Source: Mycobacterium sp. ST-F2 (GTDB lineage Bacteria > Actinomycetota > Actinomycetes > Mycobacteriales > Mycobacteriaceae). From it: a stretch of 55,450 nt of DNA. Shown piece by piece: positions 26,049-34,900 of the stretch. The position numbers and the translations under genes are program-made. Positions within the stretch are counted from its first letter, which is position 1; each line of letters begins with the position of its first letter. Below the pieces are notes generated by a model. That model was not told where the DNA came from. It searched no databases and saw only the letters and a program-made list of their open reading frames with translations. The DNA lies in assembly GCF_001905655.1 (NCBI RefSeq), contig NZ_JMHT01000052.1, positions 1-55,450 on the forward strand. The letters run 5' to 3'.

Positions 26049-26452
26049 CGGCGCCCACTCGCTCCACCAAGCAGCGCACCGCGATCGCCGCGCTGCTGAC
26101 GAACGTCGACGAGTTCCGGTCGGCGCAGGAGCTGCACGACGAACTACGCCGCCGCGGCGAAGGCATCGGCCTGACGACCGTCTACCGCACCCTGCAATCC
26201 ATGGCCGCAGCCGGACAGGTCGACAGCCTGCGCAACGACAACGGCGAGGCGCTCTACCGGCGTTGCTCACAGGCCCACCATCACCACCACCTGGTGTGCC
26301 GCCAATGCGGCGCAACGGTCGAGGTGGCCGGCACCGAAGTCGAGGCCTGGGCCACCGAAACCGCTGCGGCACATGGCTTTTCCGACGTCAGCCACACCAT
26401 CGAGATCTTCGGGGTGTGCGCGGCCTGCACCGCGTCCGGTCCGGTCAGCTGA
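26045..26452 (+). CDS. zur: Zinc uptake regulator Zur (Fur family)
   Basis: A 135-residue Fur-family repressor (FurB/Zur). The winged helix includes GLTTVYRTLQSMAAAGQVDS. The metal-binding part has a run of histidines in CSQAHHHHHLVCRQCG and two CxxC pairs (CRQC and CAAC) for structural zinc. With zinc bound it represses zinc uptake and ribosomal-protein paralogue genes. It is translationally coupled to smtB (4-base overlap) and so transcribed under SmtB control, as in Rv2358-Rv2359. It converges with the Nudix gene, overlapping by 8 bases. Confidence 0.95.
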   Translation: MTAPTRSTKQRTAIAALLTNVDEFRSAQELHDELRRRGEGIGLTTVYRTLQSMAAAGQVDSLRNDNGEALYRRCSQAHHHHHLVCRQCGATVEVAGTEVEAWATETAAAHGFSDVSHTIEIFGVCAACTASGPVS

Positions 26453-26834
26453 CGCGCGCCCACTCCAGCACGGTGTCGCGGGTCAGGGGCGCCAACGCGA
26501 TGTCACCGGGCGCATGCGGGTCGATCCAGGCCATCTCTTCGATCTCGGCGGCAATCTGCGGCATGCCGTCGAGCGTCACTGAGAACAGGTCGGCCGCGAC
26601 GCTGTGCCCGGGTTCGTTGGCCGCAATCGCGGTGTGATGACCCAGCTCCCGCACGTCGGTGATGCCGACCCCGAGTTCCTCCCGGACCTCACGGGCCAGT
26701 GCGTCGACCGGTGACTCCCCCGGCTCGAGCTTGCCGCCGGGTTGCATGAACGCCGTCGTCCCGCGTTTGCGGACCACCAGCAGCCGCCCGCGCTCGTCGA
26801 CCACCACTGCGGCGACGATCCGGATGACGGTCAC
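26445..26834 (-). CDS. Nudix hydrolase
   Basis: A 129-residue protein if begun at the GTG at 26834 (VTVIRIVAAVVVDERGRLLV). The Nudix box is complete: GGKLEPGESPVDALAREVRE followed by ELG (G-x5-E-x7-REUxEExGU). It cleaves nucleoside diphosphates linked to another group, in the manner of MutT; the substrate is unknown. An in-frame extension to 26918 would overlap the upstream gene and is rejected. It lies 7 bases after the Rv2360c-like gene and is probably the last gene of the recO-uppS operon. Confidence 0.85.
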   Translation of the reverse strand: MTVIRIVAAVVVDERGRLLVVRKRGTTAFMQPGGKLEPGESPVDALAREVREELGVGITDVRELGHHTAIAANEPGHSVAADLFSVTLDGMPQIAAEIEEMAWIDPHAPGDIALAPLTRDTVLEWARVS

Positions 26835-26841
26835 GTCGGCG

Positions 26842-27255
26842 TCACGACGCCAGGTCGGCCCGCACGTCGACGCCGGTCGACAGCACCAGCATGACCAGTG
26901 TGGACAACGCGTCGTCACTGAGGCCGGCGGCCGGGAAGTTGTAGCGCAGCATCACGTCGCCGACCTTCTTGGCGCCGTTGCTCCGCGGATCGCCGGCGCG
27001 TTCGACCAGCACCACCGAGCCGAGCATGGTGCGTCCCGCGTGATCGGCAACCCGATCACGAAGCTTGTTGTCCAGCTTGATGTCCCACGCCAACGGTTGG
27101 GTCAGCGAGATCAGCTCCAGGCCTTCGCCGATGTTGACCACCCGCAGCGAGGCCACCGTCCCGTCGTGCGCCACGGTCAGGGCGCCGGCGGTCTCTTCGA
27201 CGATGGTCACCGCATCGGCGAGCACTGATGACAACCGCTGCAACAAGTCCGACAT
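26842..27255 (-). CDS. Conserved hypothetical protein, Rv2360c-like
   Basis: A 137-residue protein starting at the ATG at 27255, which shares one base with the uppS stop (TGATG). It begins MSDLLQRLSSVLADAVTIVE and contains RVVNIGEGLELISLTQPLAW and a C-terminal helix. No motif was recognised; its fold looks like a small alpha/beta (possibly chaperone-like) domain. The position directly after uppS matches Rv2360c. Coupling suggests it is made with UppS, but no functional link is known. Confidence 0.7.
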   Translation of the reverse strand: MSDLLQRLSSVLADAVTIVEETAGALTVAHDGTVASLRVVNIGEGLELISLTQPLAWDIKLDNKLRDRVADHAGRTMLGSVVLVERAGDPRSNGAKKVGDVMLRYNFPAAGLSDDALSTLVMLVLSTGVDVRADLAS

Positions 27256-28139
27256 CAGGCCCTCCCGAACCTTCGGTTCCGATTGACGTACTCCTCGCAG
27301 GCGGCCCACAGGTCGCGGCGGTCGTAGTCCGGCCACAGCTTGTCCTGGAAGACGTACTCGGCGTACGCCGCCTGCCACAGCATGAAGTTGCTGGCGCGCT
27401 GCTCACCCGAGGTGCGGATGAACAGGTCGACATCAGGTATGTCGGGGCGGTGCAGGTGCTTGGCCACCGACGCCTCCGAGATACGGGCCGGGTTGATCTT
27501 GCCCGCGGCGGCCTCTTCGGCGAGTTGACGCGCCGCTTCGACGATCTCGGTGCGGCCGCCGTAGTTCACGCAGTAGTTGACGGTGATGACGTCGTTGCCG
27601 ATGGTCATCTGCTCGGCGATGTCGAACTCCTTGATGACGCTGCTCCACATGCGCGGCCGGGAGCCGACCCACCGCATGTTGACGCCCATCGCGTTCAGGT
27701 TCTCCCGGCGCCGGCGCACCACCTCGCGGTTGAAGCCCATCAGGAAGCGCACCTCTTCGGTGCTGCGCTTCCAGTTCTCGGTGGAGAACGCGTACACCGA
27801 CAGGTGCTTGATGCCCAGTTCGATGGCTCCGCAGGTGATGTCGATCAGCACCGCCTCGCCCATCTTGTGGCCCTCGGTGCGCCCGAGCCCGCGCTGGGTG
27901 GCCCACCGGCCGTTGCCGTCCATGACGACGGCGACGTGGTTGGGCACCTGATCGGCGGGGATGTGCGGGGCCACGGCCTTGGAGGGGTGCTGGGGCGGCC
28001 GAGCGAAGCGGCCATTGGAGTTCGGCGGCAGCTCCGGAAAGACCACCGGCCAGGTCGAGACGTCCGGGAAAACGGGATAGTCGTCAGGCGCCTGCTGCAG
28101 CTGCGGATAGCTGGTCTTGCGCGCCCGGTTGAGTGCCAT
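27255..28139 (-). CDS. uppS: Long-chain (Z)-isoprenyl diphosphate synthase
   Basis: A 294-residue cis-prenyltransferase, started at the ATG at 28139. PNHVAVVMDGNGRWATQRGL holds the substrate aspartate (Asp74), TEGHKMGEAVLIDITCGAIE follows, and VDLFIRTSGEQRASNFMLWQ and the C-terminal FGRA end the fold. In M. tuberculosis the homologue Rv2361c makes decaprenyl diphosphate, the lipid carrier for peptidoglycan and arabinogalactan precursors. The first 60 residues are a Pro-rich extension typical of mycobacterial members. The start overlaps the 3' end of recO by 56 bases. Confidence 0.95.
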   Translation of the reverse strand: MALNRARKTSYPQLQQAPDDYPVFPDVSTWPVVFPELPPNSNGRFARPPQHPSKAVAPHIPADQVPNHVAVVMDGNGRWATQRGLGRTEGHKMGEAVLIDITCGAIELGIKHLSVYAFSTENWKRSTEEVRFLMGFNREVVRRRRENLNAMGVNMRWVGSRPRMWSSVIKEFDIAEQMTIGNDVITVNYCVNYGGRTEIVEAARQLAEEAAAGKINPARISEASVAKHLHRPDIPDVDLFIRTSGEQRASNFMLWQAAYAEYVFQDKLWPDYDRRDLWAACEEYVNRNRRFGRA

Positions 28140-28962
28140 GGGCAATATCCTGCCTGAGGAGGGTTACTGGCTGTGGGGCGAGTGCGGTATCGGGTCTGAC
28201 TCGGGCTGTCTGCTCTTCGCGCATGCGCTCATCGCCGCGCTCCACGAGCGGCAATGTCCGCAGCTTGCGCTCCAGATGCCACTGCAGGTGCGCGGCCACC
28301 AGCCCGCTGGCCTGGCTACGGTGCCCGGTCGGTGAGGCCTGCGCAAACTCCCAGTCACCGTCGTGCAGGGCGGCCATCAGATCCAGCACACCCTGCGGTG
28401 GGGTGACAGAGCCCGACGGCCGGCAGTGCACGCACACGCTGCCGCCGGCCGCGACGTGGAACGCGCGGTGCGGACCGGGCGCGGCGCAGCGGGCGCATTC
28501 GGTGATGGCGGGCGCCCAGCCGGCGATCCCCATGGCGCGCAGCAGATAGGCGTCGAGCACCAGTTCCCGGGGGCGGCTGCTGTCCGCGACGGCTCGCAGC
28601 GCGCCGACGGTGAGCCGTTGCAGCGCCGGCATCGGGTTGCGTTCCTCACCGGCCAGCCGCTCGGCGGTCTCCAGGATGGCGCAACCGCAGGTGTAGCGGC
28701 CGTAGTCGTTGACGATGTCGGCGGCGAACGCGTCGATGGACACCACCTGGGTGACGATGTCGAGGTTGCGGCCTGGGTGCAGCTGCACGTCGATGTGGGC
28801 GAACGGCTCCAGCCGGGAGCCGAACTTGCTGCGGGTCCGGCGTACGCCCTTGGCCACCGCACGGACCAGCCCGTGGTCGCGGGTGAGCAGCGTCACGATC
28901 CGGTCGGCCTCGCCGAGCTTGTGCTGGCGCAGCACGACCGCTCGATCCCGGTACAACCGCAT
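28084..28962 (-). CDS. recO: DNA repair protein RecO
   Basis: A 292-residue RecO started at the ATG at 28962; the open frame upstream to 30462 is a shadow of amiA2. The OB-fold N-terminus MRLYRDRAVVLRQHKLGEAD is typical. The zinc-binding CARCAAPGPH...CVHC has two CxxC pairs. RecO loads RecA on gapped DNA with RecR. It is about 27 residues longer than the M. tuberculosis homologue as I recall it; a C-terminal tail (APQPVTLLRQDIAHGTQPG) runs into the start of uppS by 56 bases. Confidence 0.93.
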   Translation of the reverse strand: MRLYRDRAVVLRQHKLGEADRIVTLLTRDHGLVRAVAKGVRRTRSKFGSRLEPFAHIDVQLHPGRNLDIVTQVVSIDAFAADIVNDYGRYTCGCAILETAERLAGEERNPMPALQRLTVGALRAVADSSRPRELVLDAYLLRAMGIAGWAPAITECARCAAPGPHRAFHVAAGGSVCVHCRPSGSVTPPQGVLDLMAALHDGDWEFAQASPTGHRSQASGLVAAHLQWHLERKLRTLPLVERGDERMREEQTARVRPDTALAPQPVTLLRQDIAHGTQPGAQDQLSAAAAGA

Positions 28963-29041
28963 CGGGAGATTGTCCCATCGCGGACCGACAACTTTGGTTA
29001 GGCGGCGCCGGGGAGTCGGCCGATCTATCCTCGGAATCGAC

Positions 29042-30466
29042 ATGGCCGAACCATCCGCTCCGCCCCGATTCCCGACTCTGACCCAGCAGTTGTACCGGCT
29101 CGCGAGCGGTGCGGTGACGTCCCAGCAGATCGTGCGGCAGTCGCTGGACGCCATCGCGGCCAGCCAGCTCGAATTGAACGCCTTCCGGGTGGTCTTCACC
29201 GAACAGGCGCCGGCCGACGCCGCTGAAGCGGACCGCAAACGTGCTGCCGGACAACATCTTCCACTCCTGGGCGTACCCATCGCCATCAAAGACGACGTCG
29301 ACGTCGCGGGCGTGCCCACCCGCTTCGGCACCGACGGCCCGGTGCGCCCCGCCACCGAGGACGCCGAGGTGGTGCGGCGGCTGAAGGCGGCCGGTGCGGT
29401 GATCGTCGGCAAGACCAACACCTGTGAGCTCGGCCAGTGGCCGTTCACCAGTGGCCCCGGCTTCGGCCACACCCGCAACCCCTGGTCGCGCGAGCACACC
29501 CCCGGCGGGTCGTCGGGTGGTAGCGCCGCGGCCGTCGCGGCCGGATTGGTCACTGCCGCAATCGGATCCGACGGCGCGGGCAGCGTCCGCATCCCCGCCG
29601 CGTGGACCCATCTGGTCGGCATCAAACCGCAGCGCGGACGGATCTCCACCTGGCCGCTGCCGGAGGCCTTCAACGGCATCACGGTCAACGGGGTGCTGGC
29701 CCGCACGGTGGCCGACGCCGCGCTGCTGCTCGACGCGGCCTCCGGCAATGTCGAGGGCGATCTGCACAAGCCGCCGCCCATCGCGGCGGCCGAGGCCGTC
29801 GGCCGGGCGCCGGGCCCCCTGCGCGTCGCGCTGTCCACCAAGTTTCCCTTCACGCTGTTCCCGGCCCGGCTGCATCCGGAAATTCGGACCGCGCTGAATA
29901 CCGTTGCAGGACAACTGGAAGAGCTCGGGCACACCGTCCGGCCGGACGACCCCGAATACGGCCTACAACTGTCCCTGGACTTCCTGGCGCGCTCCACTTC
30001 GGGACTTGCCGAATGGCGCGACCGTGTCGGACCCGAGGTGGCGCTGGACCGTCGTACCCGGTCCAACGTCCGCACCGGATGGCTGCTGTCGGAACACGCG
30101 CTCCGGCAGGCGCGGCGGCGGGAAAAGACCCTTGCGCGCCGGATCGGCTGGATCTTCAACCTCGTCGACGTGGTGCTGGCGCCGACCACCGCGCAGCCCC
30201 CGCCGCTGATCGACGCCTTCGACCGGCTCGGCAGCACCGCCACCGACCGCGCCATCATTGCGGCGTGCCCGGTGTGCTGGCCGTGGAACGCGCTCGGCTG
30301 GCCGTCGATCAACATCCCGGCCGGGTTCACCTCAGACGGGCTGCCCATCGGCGTGCAGCTGATGGGCCCCGAAGGCAGTGAGCCGCTGCTGATCTCGCTG
30401 GCCGCCAGCCTCGAGGCCATCAGCGGGTGGGCCACCAAGCAGCCCGACAACTGGTGGACCACTTAG
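29042..30466 (+). CDS. amiA2: Amidase AmiA2
   Basis: A 474-residue amidase-signature enzyme started at the ATG at 29042; the open frame back to 28709 overlaps recO and is rejected. The Ser-cisSer-Lys triad is visible: Lys83 in AIKDDVDVAG, Ser157 in TPGGSSGGSAAAV and Ser181 in GSDGAGSVRIPA. It hydrolyses carboxamides; the natural substrate is unknown. Matches Rv2363. It is divergent from recO by about 80 bases and convergent with era, with a large palindromic element between. Confidence 0.93.
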   Translation: MAEPSAPPRFPTLTQQLYRLASGAVTSQQIVRQSLDAIAASQLELNAFRVVFTEQAPADAAEADRKRAAGQHLPLLGVPIAIKDDVDVAGVPTRFGTDGPVRPATEDAEVVRRLKAAGAVIVGKTNTCELGQWPFTSGPGFGHTRNPWSREHTPGGSSGGSAAAVAAGLVTAAIGSDGAGSVRIPAAWTHLVGIKPQRGRISTWPLPEAFNGITVNGVLARTVADAALLLDAASGNVEGDLHKPPPIAAAEAVGRAPGPLRVALSTKFPFTLFPARLHPEIRTALNTVAGQLEELGHTVRPDDPEYGLQLSLDFLARSTSGLAEWRDRVGPEVALDRRTRSNVRTGWLLSEHALRQARRREKTLARRIGWIFNLVDVVLAPTTAQPPPLIDAFDRLGSTATDRAIIAACPVCWPWNALGWPSINIPAGFTSDGLPIGVQLMGPEGSEPLLISLAASLEAISGWATKQPDNWWTT

Positions 30467-30473
30467 TTTTTCC

Positions 30474-30600
30474 CGCGAGCGGCCGTGTCTGTACGCGACA
30501 CACCGTCTATCTGCGTACGGCACGGGCCGCTCGCCAGCCGCGAGCGGCCCATAACTGCACGTCGAGACCGGCGTGTCGTGTACAGACACGGCCGCTCGCG
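30474..30600. repeat. Twin palindromic repeat element between amiA2 and era
   Basis: Two related units of 60 bases lie head to head. Unit A is 30475-30534 and unit B is 30540-30599, each bounded by GCGAGCGGCC and its complement. The outer arms (30474-30501 and 30573-30600) are inverted copies matching at 27 of 28 positions. The inner arms (30524-30534 and 30540-30550) form a perfect 11-base-pair hairpin with loop CAGCC. It fills the gap between two convergent genes, so it may also act as a two-way terminator. The form resembles dispersed REP/MITE-like mycobacterial repeats. Confidence 0.8.
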
Positions 30601-30607
30601 TAGGTGT

Positions 30608-31522
30608 TTAAAAGCCCAACTTGCCAAGCTGTTTCGGGTCGCGCTGCCAGTTCTTCGCGATCTTCACCCGCAGGTTCAGGTACACCTTGGTGCCGAGCAG
30701 CTTCTCGATCTGGGTGCGCGCCGCGGTGCCGACCTCGCGCAGCCGTGAGCCGCCCTTGCCGATCACGATGCCCTTCTGGCTGTCGCGCTCGACGTAGATG
30801 ATGGCGTGGATGTCGCACATCTCGCCCTGCTCCGGGGTACGGCCTTCGCGCTCAGTGAACTCCTCGATGACCACCGCGAGTGAGTGCGGCAGCTCGTCGC
30901 GGACGCCTTCCAGCGCGGCTTCCCGGATCAGTTCCGCGATGAGCACTTCTTCGGGTTCGTCGGTGAGTTCGCCATCCGGGTAGAACGCCGGTCCCGGCGG
31001 CAGCTTGCTCGCCAGCACGTCGATCAGGACGTCGACCTGCTCACCCGCCACGGCGGACACCGGCACGATCTCGGACTTGCCCTCGGTGAGCTCACTGACC
31101 GCCAGCAGTTGCGCGGCCACCTTGTCCCGCGGCACCTTGTCGGTCTTGGTCACGACCACCAGCAGCGTGGTTCTCGGTGCGACAGTGCGGATCTGCTGGT
31201 AAATCCAGCGATCGCCCGGCCCGATGGCCTCGTCCGCCGGGATGCACAGGCAGATGATGTCGACCTCGGAATAGGTGTCCTTGACCAGTTCGTTGAGTCG
31301 CTGGCCGAGCAGCGTGCGCGGCCGGTGCAGACCGGGTGTGTCGACCAGGATGATCTGGAAGTCCTCGCGGTGCACGATGCCGCGGATGGTGTGCCGGGTG
31401 GTCTGCGGCCGGTTCGACGTGATCGCGACCTTGGTACCGACGAGGGCGTTGGTCAGCGTCGACTTGCCGGTGTTGGGCCGGCCCACCAAACAGACGAAGC
31501 CGGAATGGAATTCGTCACTCAT
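30608..31522 (-). CDS. era: GTPase Era
   Basis: A 304-residue GTPase that binds 16S rRNA and assists 30S assembly. The G domain has GRPNTGKSTL (G1), a TTRH segment (G2), VDTPG (G3) and TKTD (G4). The C-terminal KH domain has IVIGKGGSRLREVG. The start is the ATG at 31522, overlapping the CorC-like stop by 8 bases. It belongs to the phoH-ybeY-corC-era run on the minus strand, matching Rv2368c-Rv2364c. Confidence 0.95.
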   Translation of the reverse strand: MSDEFHSGFVCLVGRPNTGKSTLTNALVGTKVAITSNRPQTTRHTIRGIVHREDFQIILVDTPGLHRPRTLLGQRLNELVKDTYSEVDIICLCIPADEAIGPGDRWIYQQIRTVAPRTTLLVVVTKTDKVPRDKVAAQLLAVSELTEGKSEIVPVSAVAGEQVDVLIDVLASKLPPGPAFYPDGELTDEPEEVLIAELIREAALEGVRDELPHSLAVVIEEFTEREGRTPEQGEMCDIHAIIYVERDSQKGIVIGKGGSRLREVGTAARTQIEKLLGTKVYLNLRVKIAKNWQRDPKQLGKLGF

Positions 31523-32864
31523 CGGATTCTCCTTCTTCGACGGCGTCAGCAGCCTCAACATCCTCGGGCTCGACCGGGGTCACCAGGACAGTGCCGATCC
31601 GGACCCGACCGCGATGGTCCCGGCCACCCTCGGCGCGCAATTGGAGGACCGCCGGGTGCTGCGATCGACGCGACGGGAACGACACCTGAACCTCCGCGCC
31701 GGGCAGTGGGACACGGCCCAGCTCGTGCGCCAGGAGCCCGCCGACGGTGTCCACGTCCAGATCGTCGTCGATCTCGAAGCCGCACAGTTCGGCCAGGTCC
31801 TCCAGCGGCAGCCGGGCCGACACCCGAAACCGGTTGTCGCCCAGTTCTTCTATCGGCAGCACTTCGTCGGTGTCGTACTCGTCGGCGATCTCGCCGACGA
31901 TCTCCTCGAGCACGTCCTCGATGGACACCAGGCCGGCGATGGCGCCGTATTCGTCGACCAGCAGCGCCATGTGGTTGCGGGTGCGCTGCATCTCGTTGAG
32001 CAGATCGTCGAGTGGTTTGGAGTCCGGCATGAACACCGCGGGACGCATCACCTCGGCCACCTTGGTCTCGCGGCCGCCATTGGTGGAGTTGTACGTCTGC
32101 TCCACAAGGTCTTTGAGGTAGACGACGCCGACGACGTCGTCGACATTCTCGCCGATGACCGGGAGGCGGGAGTGCCCGCTGCGTACCGCCAGCGAGGTCG
32201 CCTGACCCGCCGACTTGTCGCTCTCGATCCACACCATCTCGGTGCGGGGCACCATCACCTCGCGCGCGGGGGTGTCGCCGAGTTCGAAGACGGACTTGAT
32301 CATTCGGCGTTCTTCGGCGGCGACCACGCCGCGCTGCTGCGCCAGATCGACGACCTCGAGCAGCTCGATTTCCGAGGCGAACGGTCCGTTGCGGAAGCCG
32401 CGACCCGGGGTCAGGGCGTTTCCGATGAGCACCAGCAGCCGGCTGATCGGGGTCAGCAGCACCGAGATCACCTGCAGCGGCAGCGCCGAGATCAGGGAGA
32501 TGGAGTAGGCGTTCTGGCGCCCGACAGTGCGCGGGCCCACGCCGATGGCCACGAAGCTGACGACCACCATGATGGCGGCGGCGGACACCAGCGCCCACCC
32601 TCGCGTCATCAGCTCATCGAGGTAGTCGACCAGCAGGACGGTCGCCGATGCCTCGCAGATAACCCGGAGCAGCACAACGAGATTGACGTACTGTGGCCGG
32701 TTCCGGATGATCTTCGCCAGCCGCACGGCGCCGGGCCGCTCATCACGGATCAGCTCGTCGACACGGGCGATCGAAACCGTGTTGATGGCCGCATCGATGG
32801 CCGCGAACACCCCGCCGAACGCAGCGAGCACTATGGCGCCGATCAACGGCGTCAACCCGGTCAC
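31515..32864 (-). CDS. CorC/HlyC-family membrane protein with CBS domains
   Basis: A 449-residue protein (GTG at 32864, overlapping the ybeY stop as GTGA). Residues 1-130 hold a CNNM/DUF21-type membrane domain. Residues 190-320 are a CBS pair (REVMVPRTEMVWIES; LVDEYGAIAGLVSIEDVLEE), and the C-terminus is a CorC/HlyC domain (RVSARLPLEDLAELCGFEID). Members are linked to magnesium or cobalt efflux. The acidic tail ends EEGESDE. Matches Rv2366c. An open frame upstream to 32957 lies inside ybeY and is rejected. Confidence 0.9.
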   Translation of the reverse strand: MTGLTPLIGAIVLAAFGGVFAAIDAAINTVSIARVDELIRDERPGAVRLAKIIRNRPQYVNLVVLLRVICEASATVLLVDYLDELMTRGWALVSAAAIMVVVSFVAIGVGPRTVGRQNAYSISLISALPLQVISVLLTPISRLLVLIGNALTPGRGFRNGPFASEIELLEVVDLAQQRGVVAAEERRMIKSVFELGDTPAREVMVPRTEMVWIESDKSAGQATSLAVRSGHSRLPVIGENVDDVVGVVYLKDLVEQTYNSTNGGRETKVAEVMRPAVFMPDSKPLDDLLNEMQRTRNHMALLVDEYGAIAGLVSIEDVLEEIVGEIADEYDTDEVLPIEELGDNRFRVSARLPLEDLAELCGFEIDDDLDVDTVGGLLAHELGRVPLPGAEVQVSFPSRRSQHPAVLQLRAEGGRDHRGRVRIGTVLVTPVEPEDVEAADAVEEGESDE

Positions 32865-33397
32865 GGCTCGTCGAAGTACCGCGACTTGTCGAGCAGCCTG
32901 CGGTCTTTCTCGGTCTGCCGGTCCTTGTGGTAGGCGTGCACCTGGTCGGCGACCCACTCTTCGAGCAGCTGGCGCTGCAGGTCGAACATCTCTTTTTCTT
33001 CGTCCGGCTCGGCGTGGTCGTAGCCCAGCAGGTGCAGCACGCCGTGCACGGTCAGCAGGGCCAGCTCATGGCCCAGCGAATGTCCCGCGGCCTCAGCCTG
33101 ATTCGCGGCGAATTCGGGACACAGCACGATGTCGCCGAGCATCGACGGGCCCGGCTCGGGCGCATCCGGACGGCCACCGGGCTCGAGCTCATCCATCGGA
33201 AAGCTCATCACATCGGTGGGACCGGGCAGGTCCATCCAGCGCATGTGCAGATCGGCCATGGCCGACTGGTCCACCAGGACCATCGAGAGTTCAGCGGCGG
33301 GGTTGACGTCCATCTTGGAGATGACGAACCGCGCGACACTGATCAGTTCGTCTTCGGATACATCGATTCCCGACTCGTTGGAAACCTCGACCGTCAC
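32861..33397 (-). CDS. ybeY: Endoribonuclease YbeY
   Basis: A 178-residue protein starting at the GTG at 33397, four bases after the phoH stop. HGVLHLLGYDHAE has the H-x3-H-x5-H metal motif, and LPGPTDVMSFPMDE is the second family motif. YbeY matures 16S rRNA and takes part in ribosome quality control. The C-terminal extension (HKDRQTEKDRRLLDKSRYFD) is charged. It is coupled to the CorC-like gene by a 4-base overlap. Matches Rv2367c. Confidence 0.94.
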   Translation of the reverse strand: MTVEVSNESGIDVSEDELISVARFVISKMDVNPAAELSMVLVDQSAMADLHMRWMDLPGPTDVMSFPMDELEPGGRPDAPEPGPSMLGDIVLCPEFAANQAEAAGHSLGHELALLTVHGVLHLLGYDHAEPDEEKEMFDLQRQLLEEWVADQVHAYHKDRQTEKDRRLLDKSRYFDEP

Positions 33398-33401
33398 GCC
33401 G

Positions 33402-34463
33402 TCACCGCCTCGTCCGGCCAGTGGCTCTACGGTGCGCACGGTTGGCCAGACCGTGCTCGCTCACTTTGGCTTCCGCTGCTTCGTACGCGTCGACGATCTC
33501 CGAAACCAGCTTGTGGCGCACCACATCTGCACTGGTGAGTTCGGCGATGTGGATGTCCTCGATGCCGTCGAGCACCTCGATGGCCGACCGCAGACCCGAC
33601 CGCATGCCGCCCGGCAGGTCGATCTGCGTGACGTCACCGGTGACGACGATCTTGGAACCGAAACCCAAGCGCGTCAGGAACATCTTCATCTGCTCGGCGG
33701 TGGTGTTCTGCGCTTCGTCCAAAATGACGAAGGCGTCATTTAATGTGCGGCCCCTCATGAATGCCAGTGGCGCAACCTCGATCACCCCGGCTGCCATCAG
33801 CTTCGGGATCATCTCGGCATCCATCATGTCGTGCAGCGCGTCGTACAGCGGCCGCAGATACGGGTCGATCTTCTCGTTCAGGGTGCCCGGCAGGAAGCCG
33901 AGGCGCTCCCCCGCTTCGACGGCGGGCCGCGTCAGGATGATCCGGCTGACCTGCTTGGTCTGTAATGCGCTGACGGCCTTGGCCATTGCGAGGTAGGTCT
34001 TGCCGGTACCGGCGGGGCCGATGCCGAAGACGATGGTGTGGGCATCGATGGCGTCGACGTAGCGCTTCTGGTTGAGCGTCTTGGGACGGATCGTCTTGCC
34101 GCGCCGGGACAGGATGTCCAGCGTCAGCACCTGAGCCGGTGACTCGCTGTCGGCGTCGTCGAGCATGCCGACACTGCGGCGCACGACGTCCGGGGTCAGC
34201 GACCCGCCACCGGCGGCGATCGCGATGAGCTCACTGATCACGCGCTCGGCCAGCGCCACGTCAGCGGGCCGTCCGGAGATCGACACCGAGTTGCCGCGGA
34301 CATGGAGATCGGCCGCCAGCAGATTCTCGAGGGCTCGCAGATTGTCGTCGGCCGAGCCGAGCAGGCCCACCACAAGATCAGGCGGAACAGTGATGCTGCT
34401 TCGAACCGACGGGTCGAGCTCCGAGGAGCGCGACGCGGCGGCGTTCGTATCGCGGGGCGTCAC
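33402..34463 (-). CDS. phoH: PhoH-family ATPase (PhoH1)
   Basis: A 353-residue PhoH-like protein. Residues 25-90 resemble a KH-like N-terminal region. GIGPAGTGKTYLA is Walker A (near residue 150), and VILDEAQNTTAEQMK is Walker B. The family is an NTPase, probably acting on RNA, encoded beside ybeY and era across actinobacteria. A GTG start at 34463 is assumed. It is the first gene of the minus-strand run to era; its promoter should lie in the 34464-34556 gap. Confidence 0.92.
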   Translation of the reverse strand: MTPRDTNAAASRSSELDPSVRSSITVPPDLVVGLLGSADDNLRALENLLAADLHVRGNSVSISGRPADVALAERVISELIAIAAGGGSLTPDVVRRSVGMLDDADSESPAQVLTLDILSRRGKTIRPKTLNQKRYVDAIDAHTIVFGIGPAGTGKTYLAMAKAVSALQTKQVSRIILTRPAVEAGERLGFLPGTLNEKIDPYLRPLYDALHDMMDAEMIPKLMAAGVIEVAPLAFMRGRTLNDAFVILDEAQNTTAEQMKMFLTRLGFGSKIVVTGDVTQIDLPGGMRSGLRSAIEVLDGIEDIHIAELTSADVVRHKLVSEIVDAYEAAEAKVSEHGLANRAHRRATGRTRR

Positions 34464-34556
34464 GTGGTTTTCGATGCCTGCTTTCTTGGGTCGAGCTGAG
34501 GATCACATTCTACCGCCGGGCCGATGTGACGCCCAATGAGTTGGCTGGTCACGCAG

Positions 34557-34589
34557 CCGCGGGCGGTACCGATCCGGTACCGCCCGCGG
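34557..34589. terminator. Strong hairpin between the small secreted gene and phoH
   Basis: CCGCGGGCGGTACC (34557-34570), loop GATCC, GGTACCGCCCGCGG (34576-34589): a perfect 14-base-pair stem. It lies about 22 bases after the stop of the secreted-protein gene on the minus strand. No long T-run follows, which is usual for mycobacterial hairpin terminators. A role in ending that transcript is inferred. Confidence 0.7.
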
Positions 34590-34611
34590 GTTTCGTAGTT
34601 GTAGTCGCCGA

Positions 34612-34827
34612 TTACCGACTCTGGTGGACGTTGGAGTCGACCTTGGGTGACTTGGCGCCCTGGTGGACGTCATCCAGCCAGTTCAGGTGGTCAACGCCCG
34701 TCGGCACCACGGTTGCCTGCACTCCTGTCGGTGCCGGGCCGACGGCGGCCACGGCGGGAACGGCGAACCCCATGGCACCGGCGGCCAATCCACCGGCGAT
34801 AACTGCTGCAATTCCGAAATTCTTCAT
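34612..34827 (-). CDS. Small secreted protein
   Basis: A 71-residue precursor. The signal peptide MKNFGIAAVIAGGLAAGAMG is followed by FAVPAVA, giving a likely cleavage site after AVA near residue 27. The mature peptide (about 44 residues: VGPAPTGVQATVVPTGVDHL and onward) has no cysteine and ends KSPKVDSNVHQSR. It may be a short exported peptide of the kind common near mycobacterial cell-wall loci. It is divergent from the esp-like operon. Function unknown. Confidence 0.65.
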   Translation of the reverse strand: MKNFGIAAVIAGGLAAGAMGFAVPAVAAVGPAPTGVQATVVPTGVDHLNWLDDVHQGAKSPKVDSNVHQSR

Positions 34828-34900
34828 GGTGTGTTGCCCTTCGCTTCTTCTGTCCGTCTTTGTCCCCTTGCGGCCCGAGCCGCTGTGACATCCATGTAAA

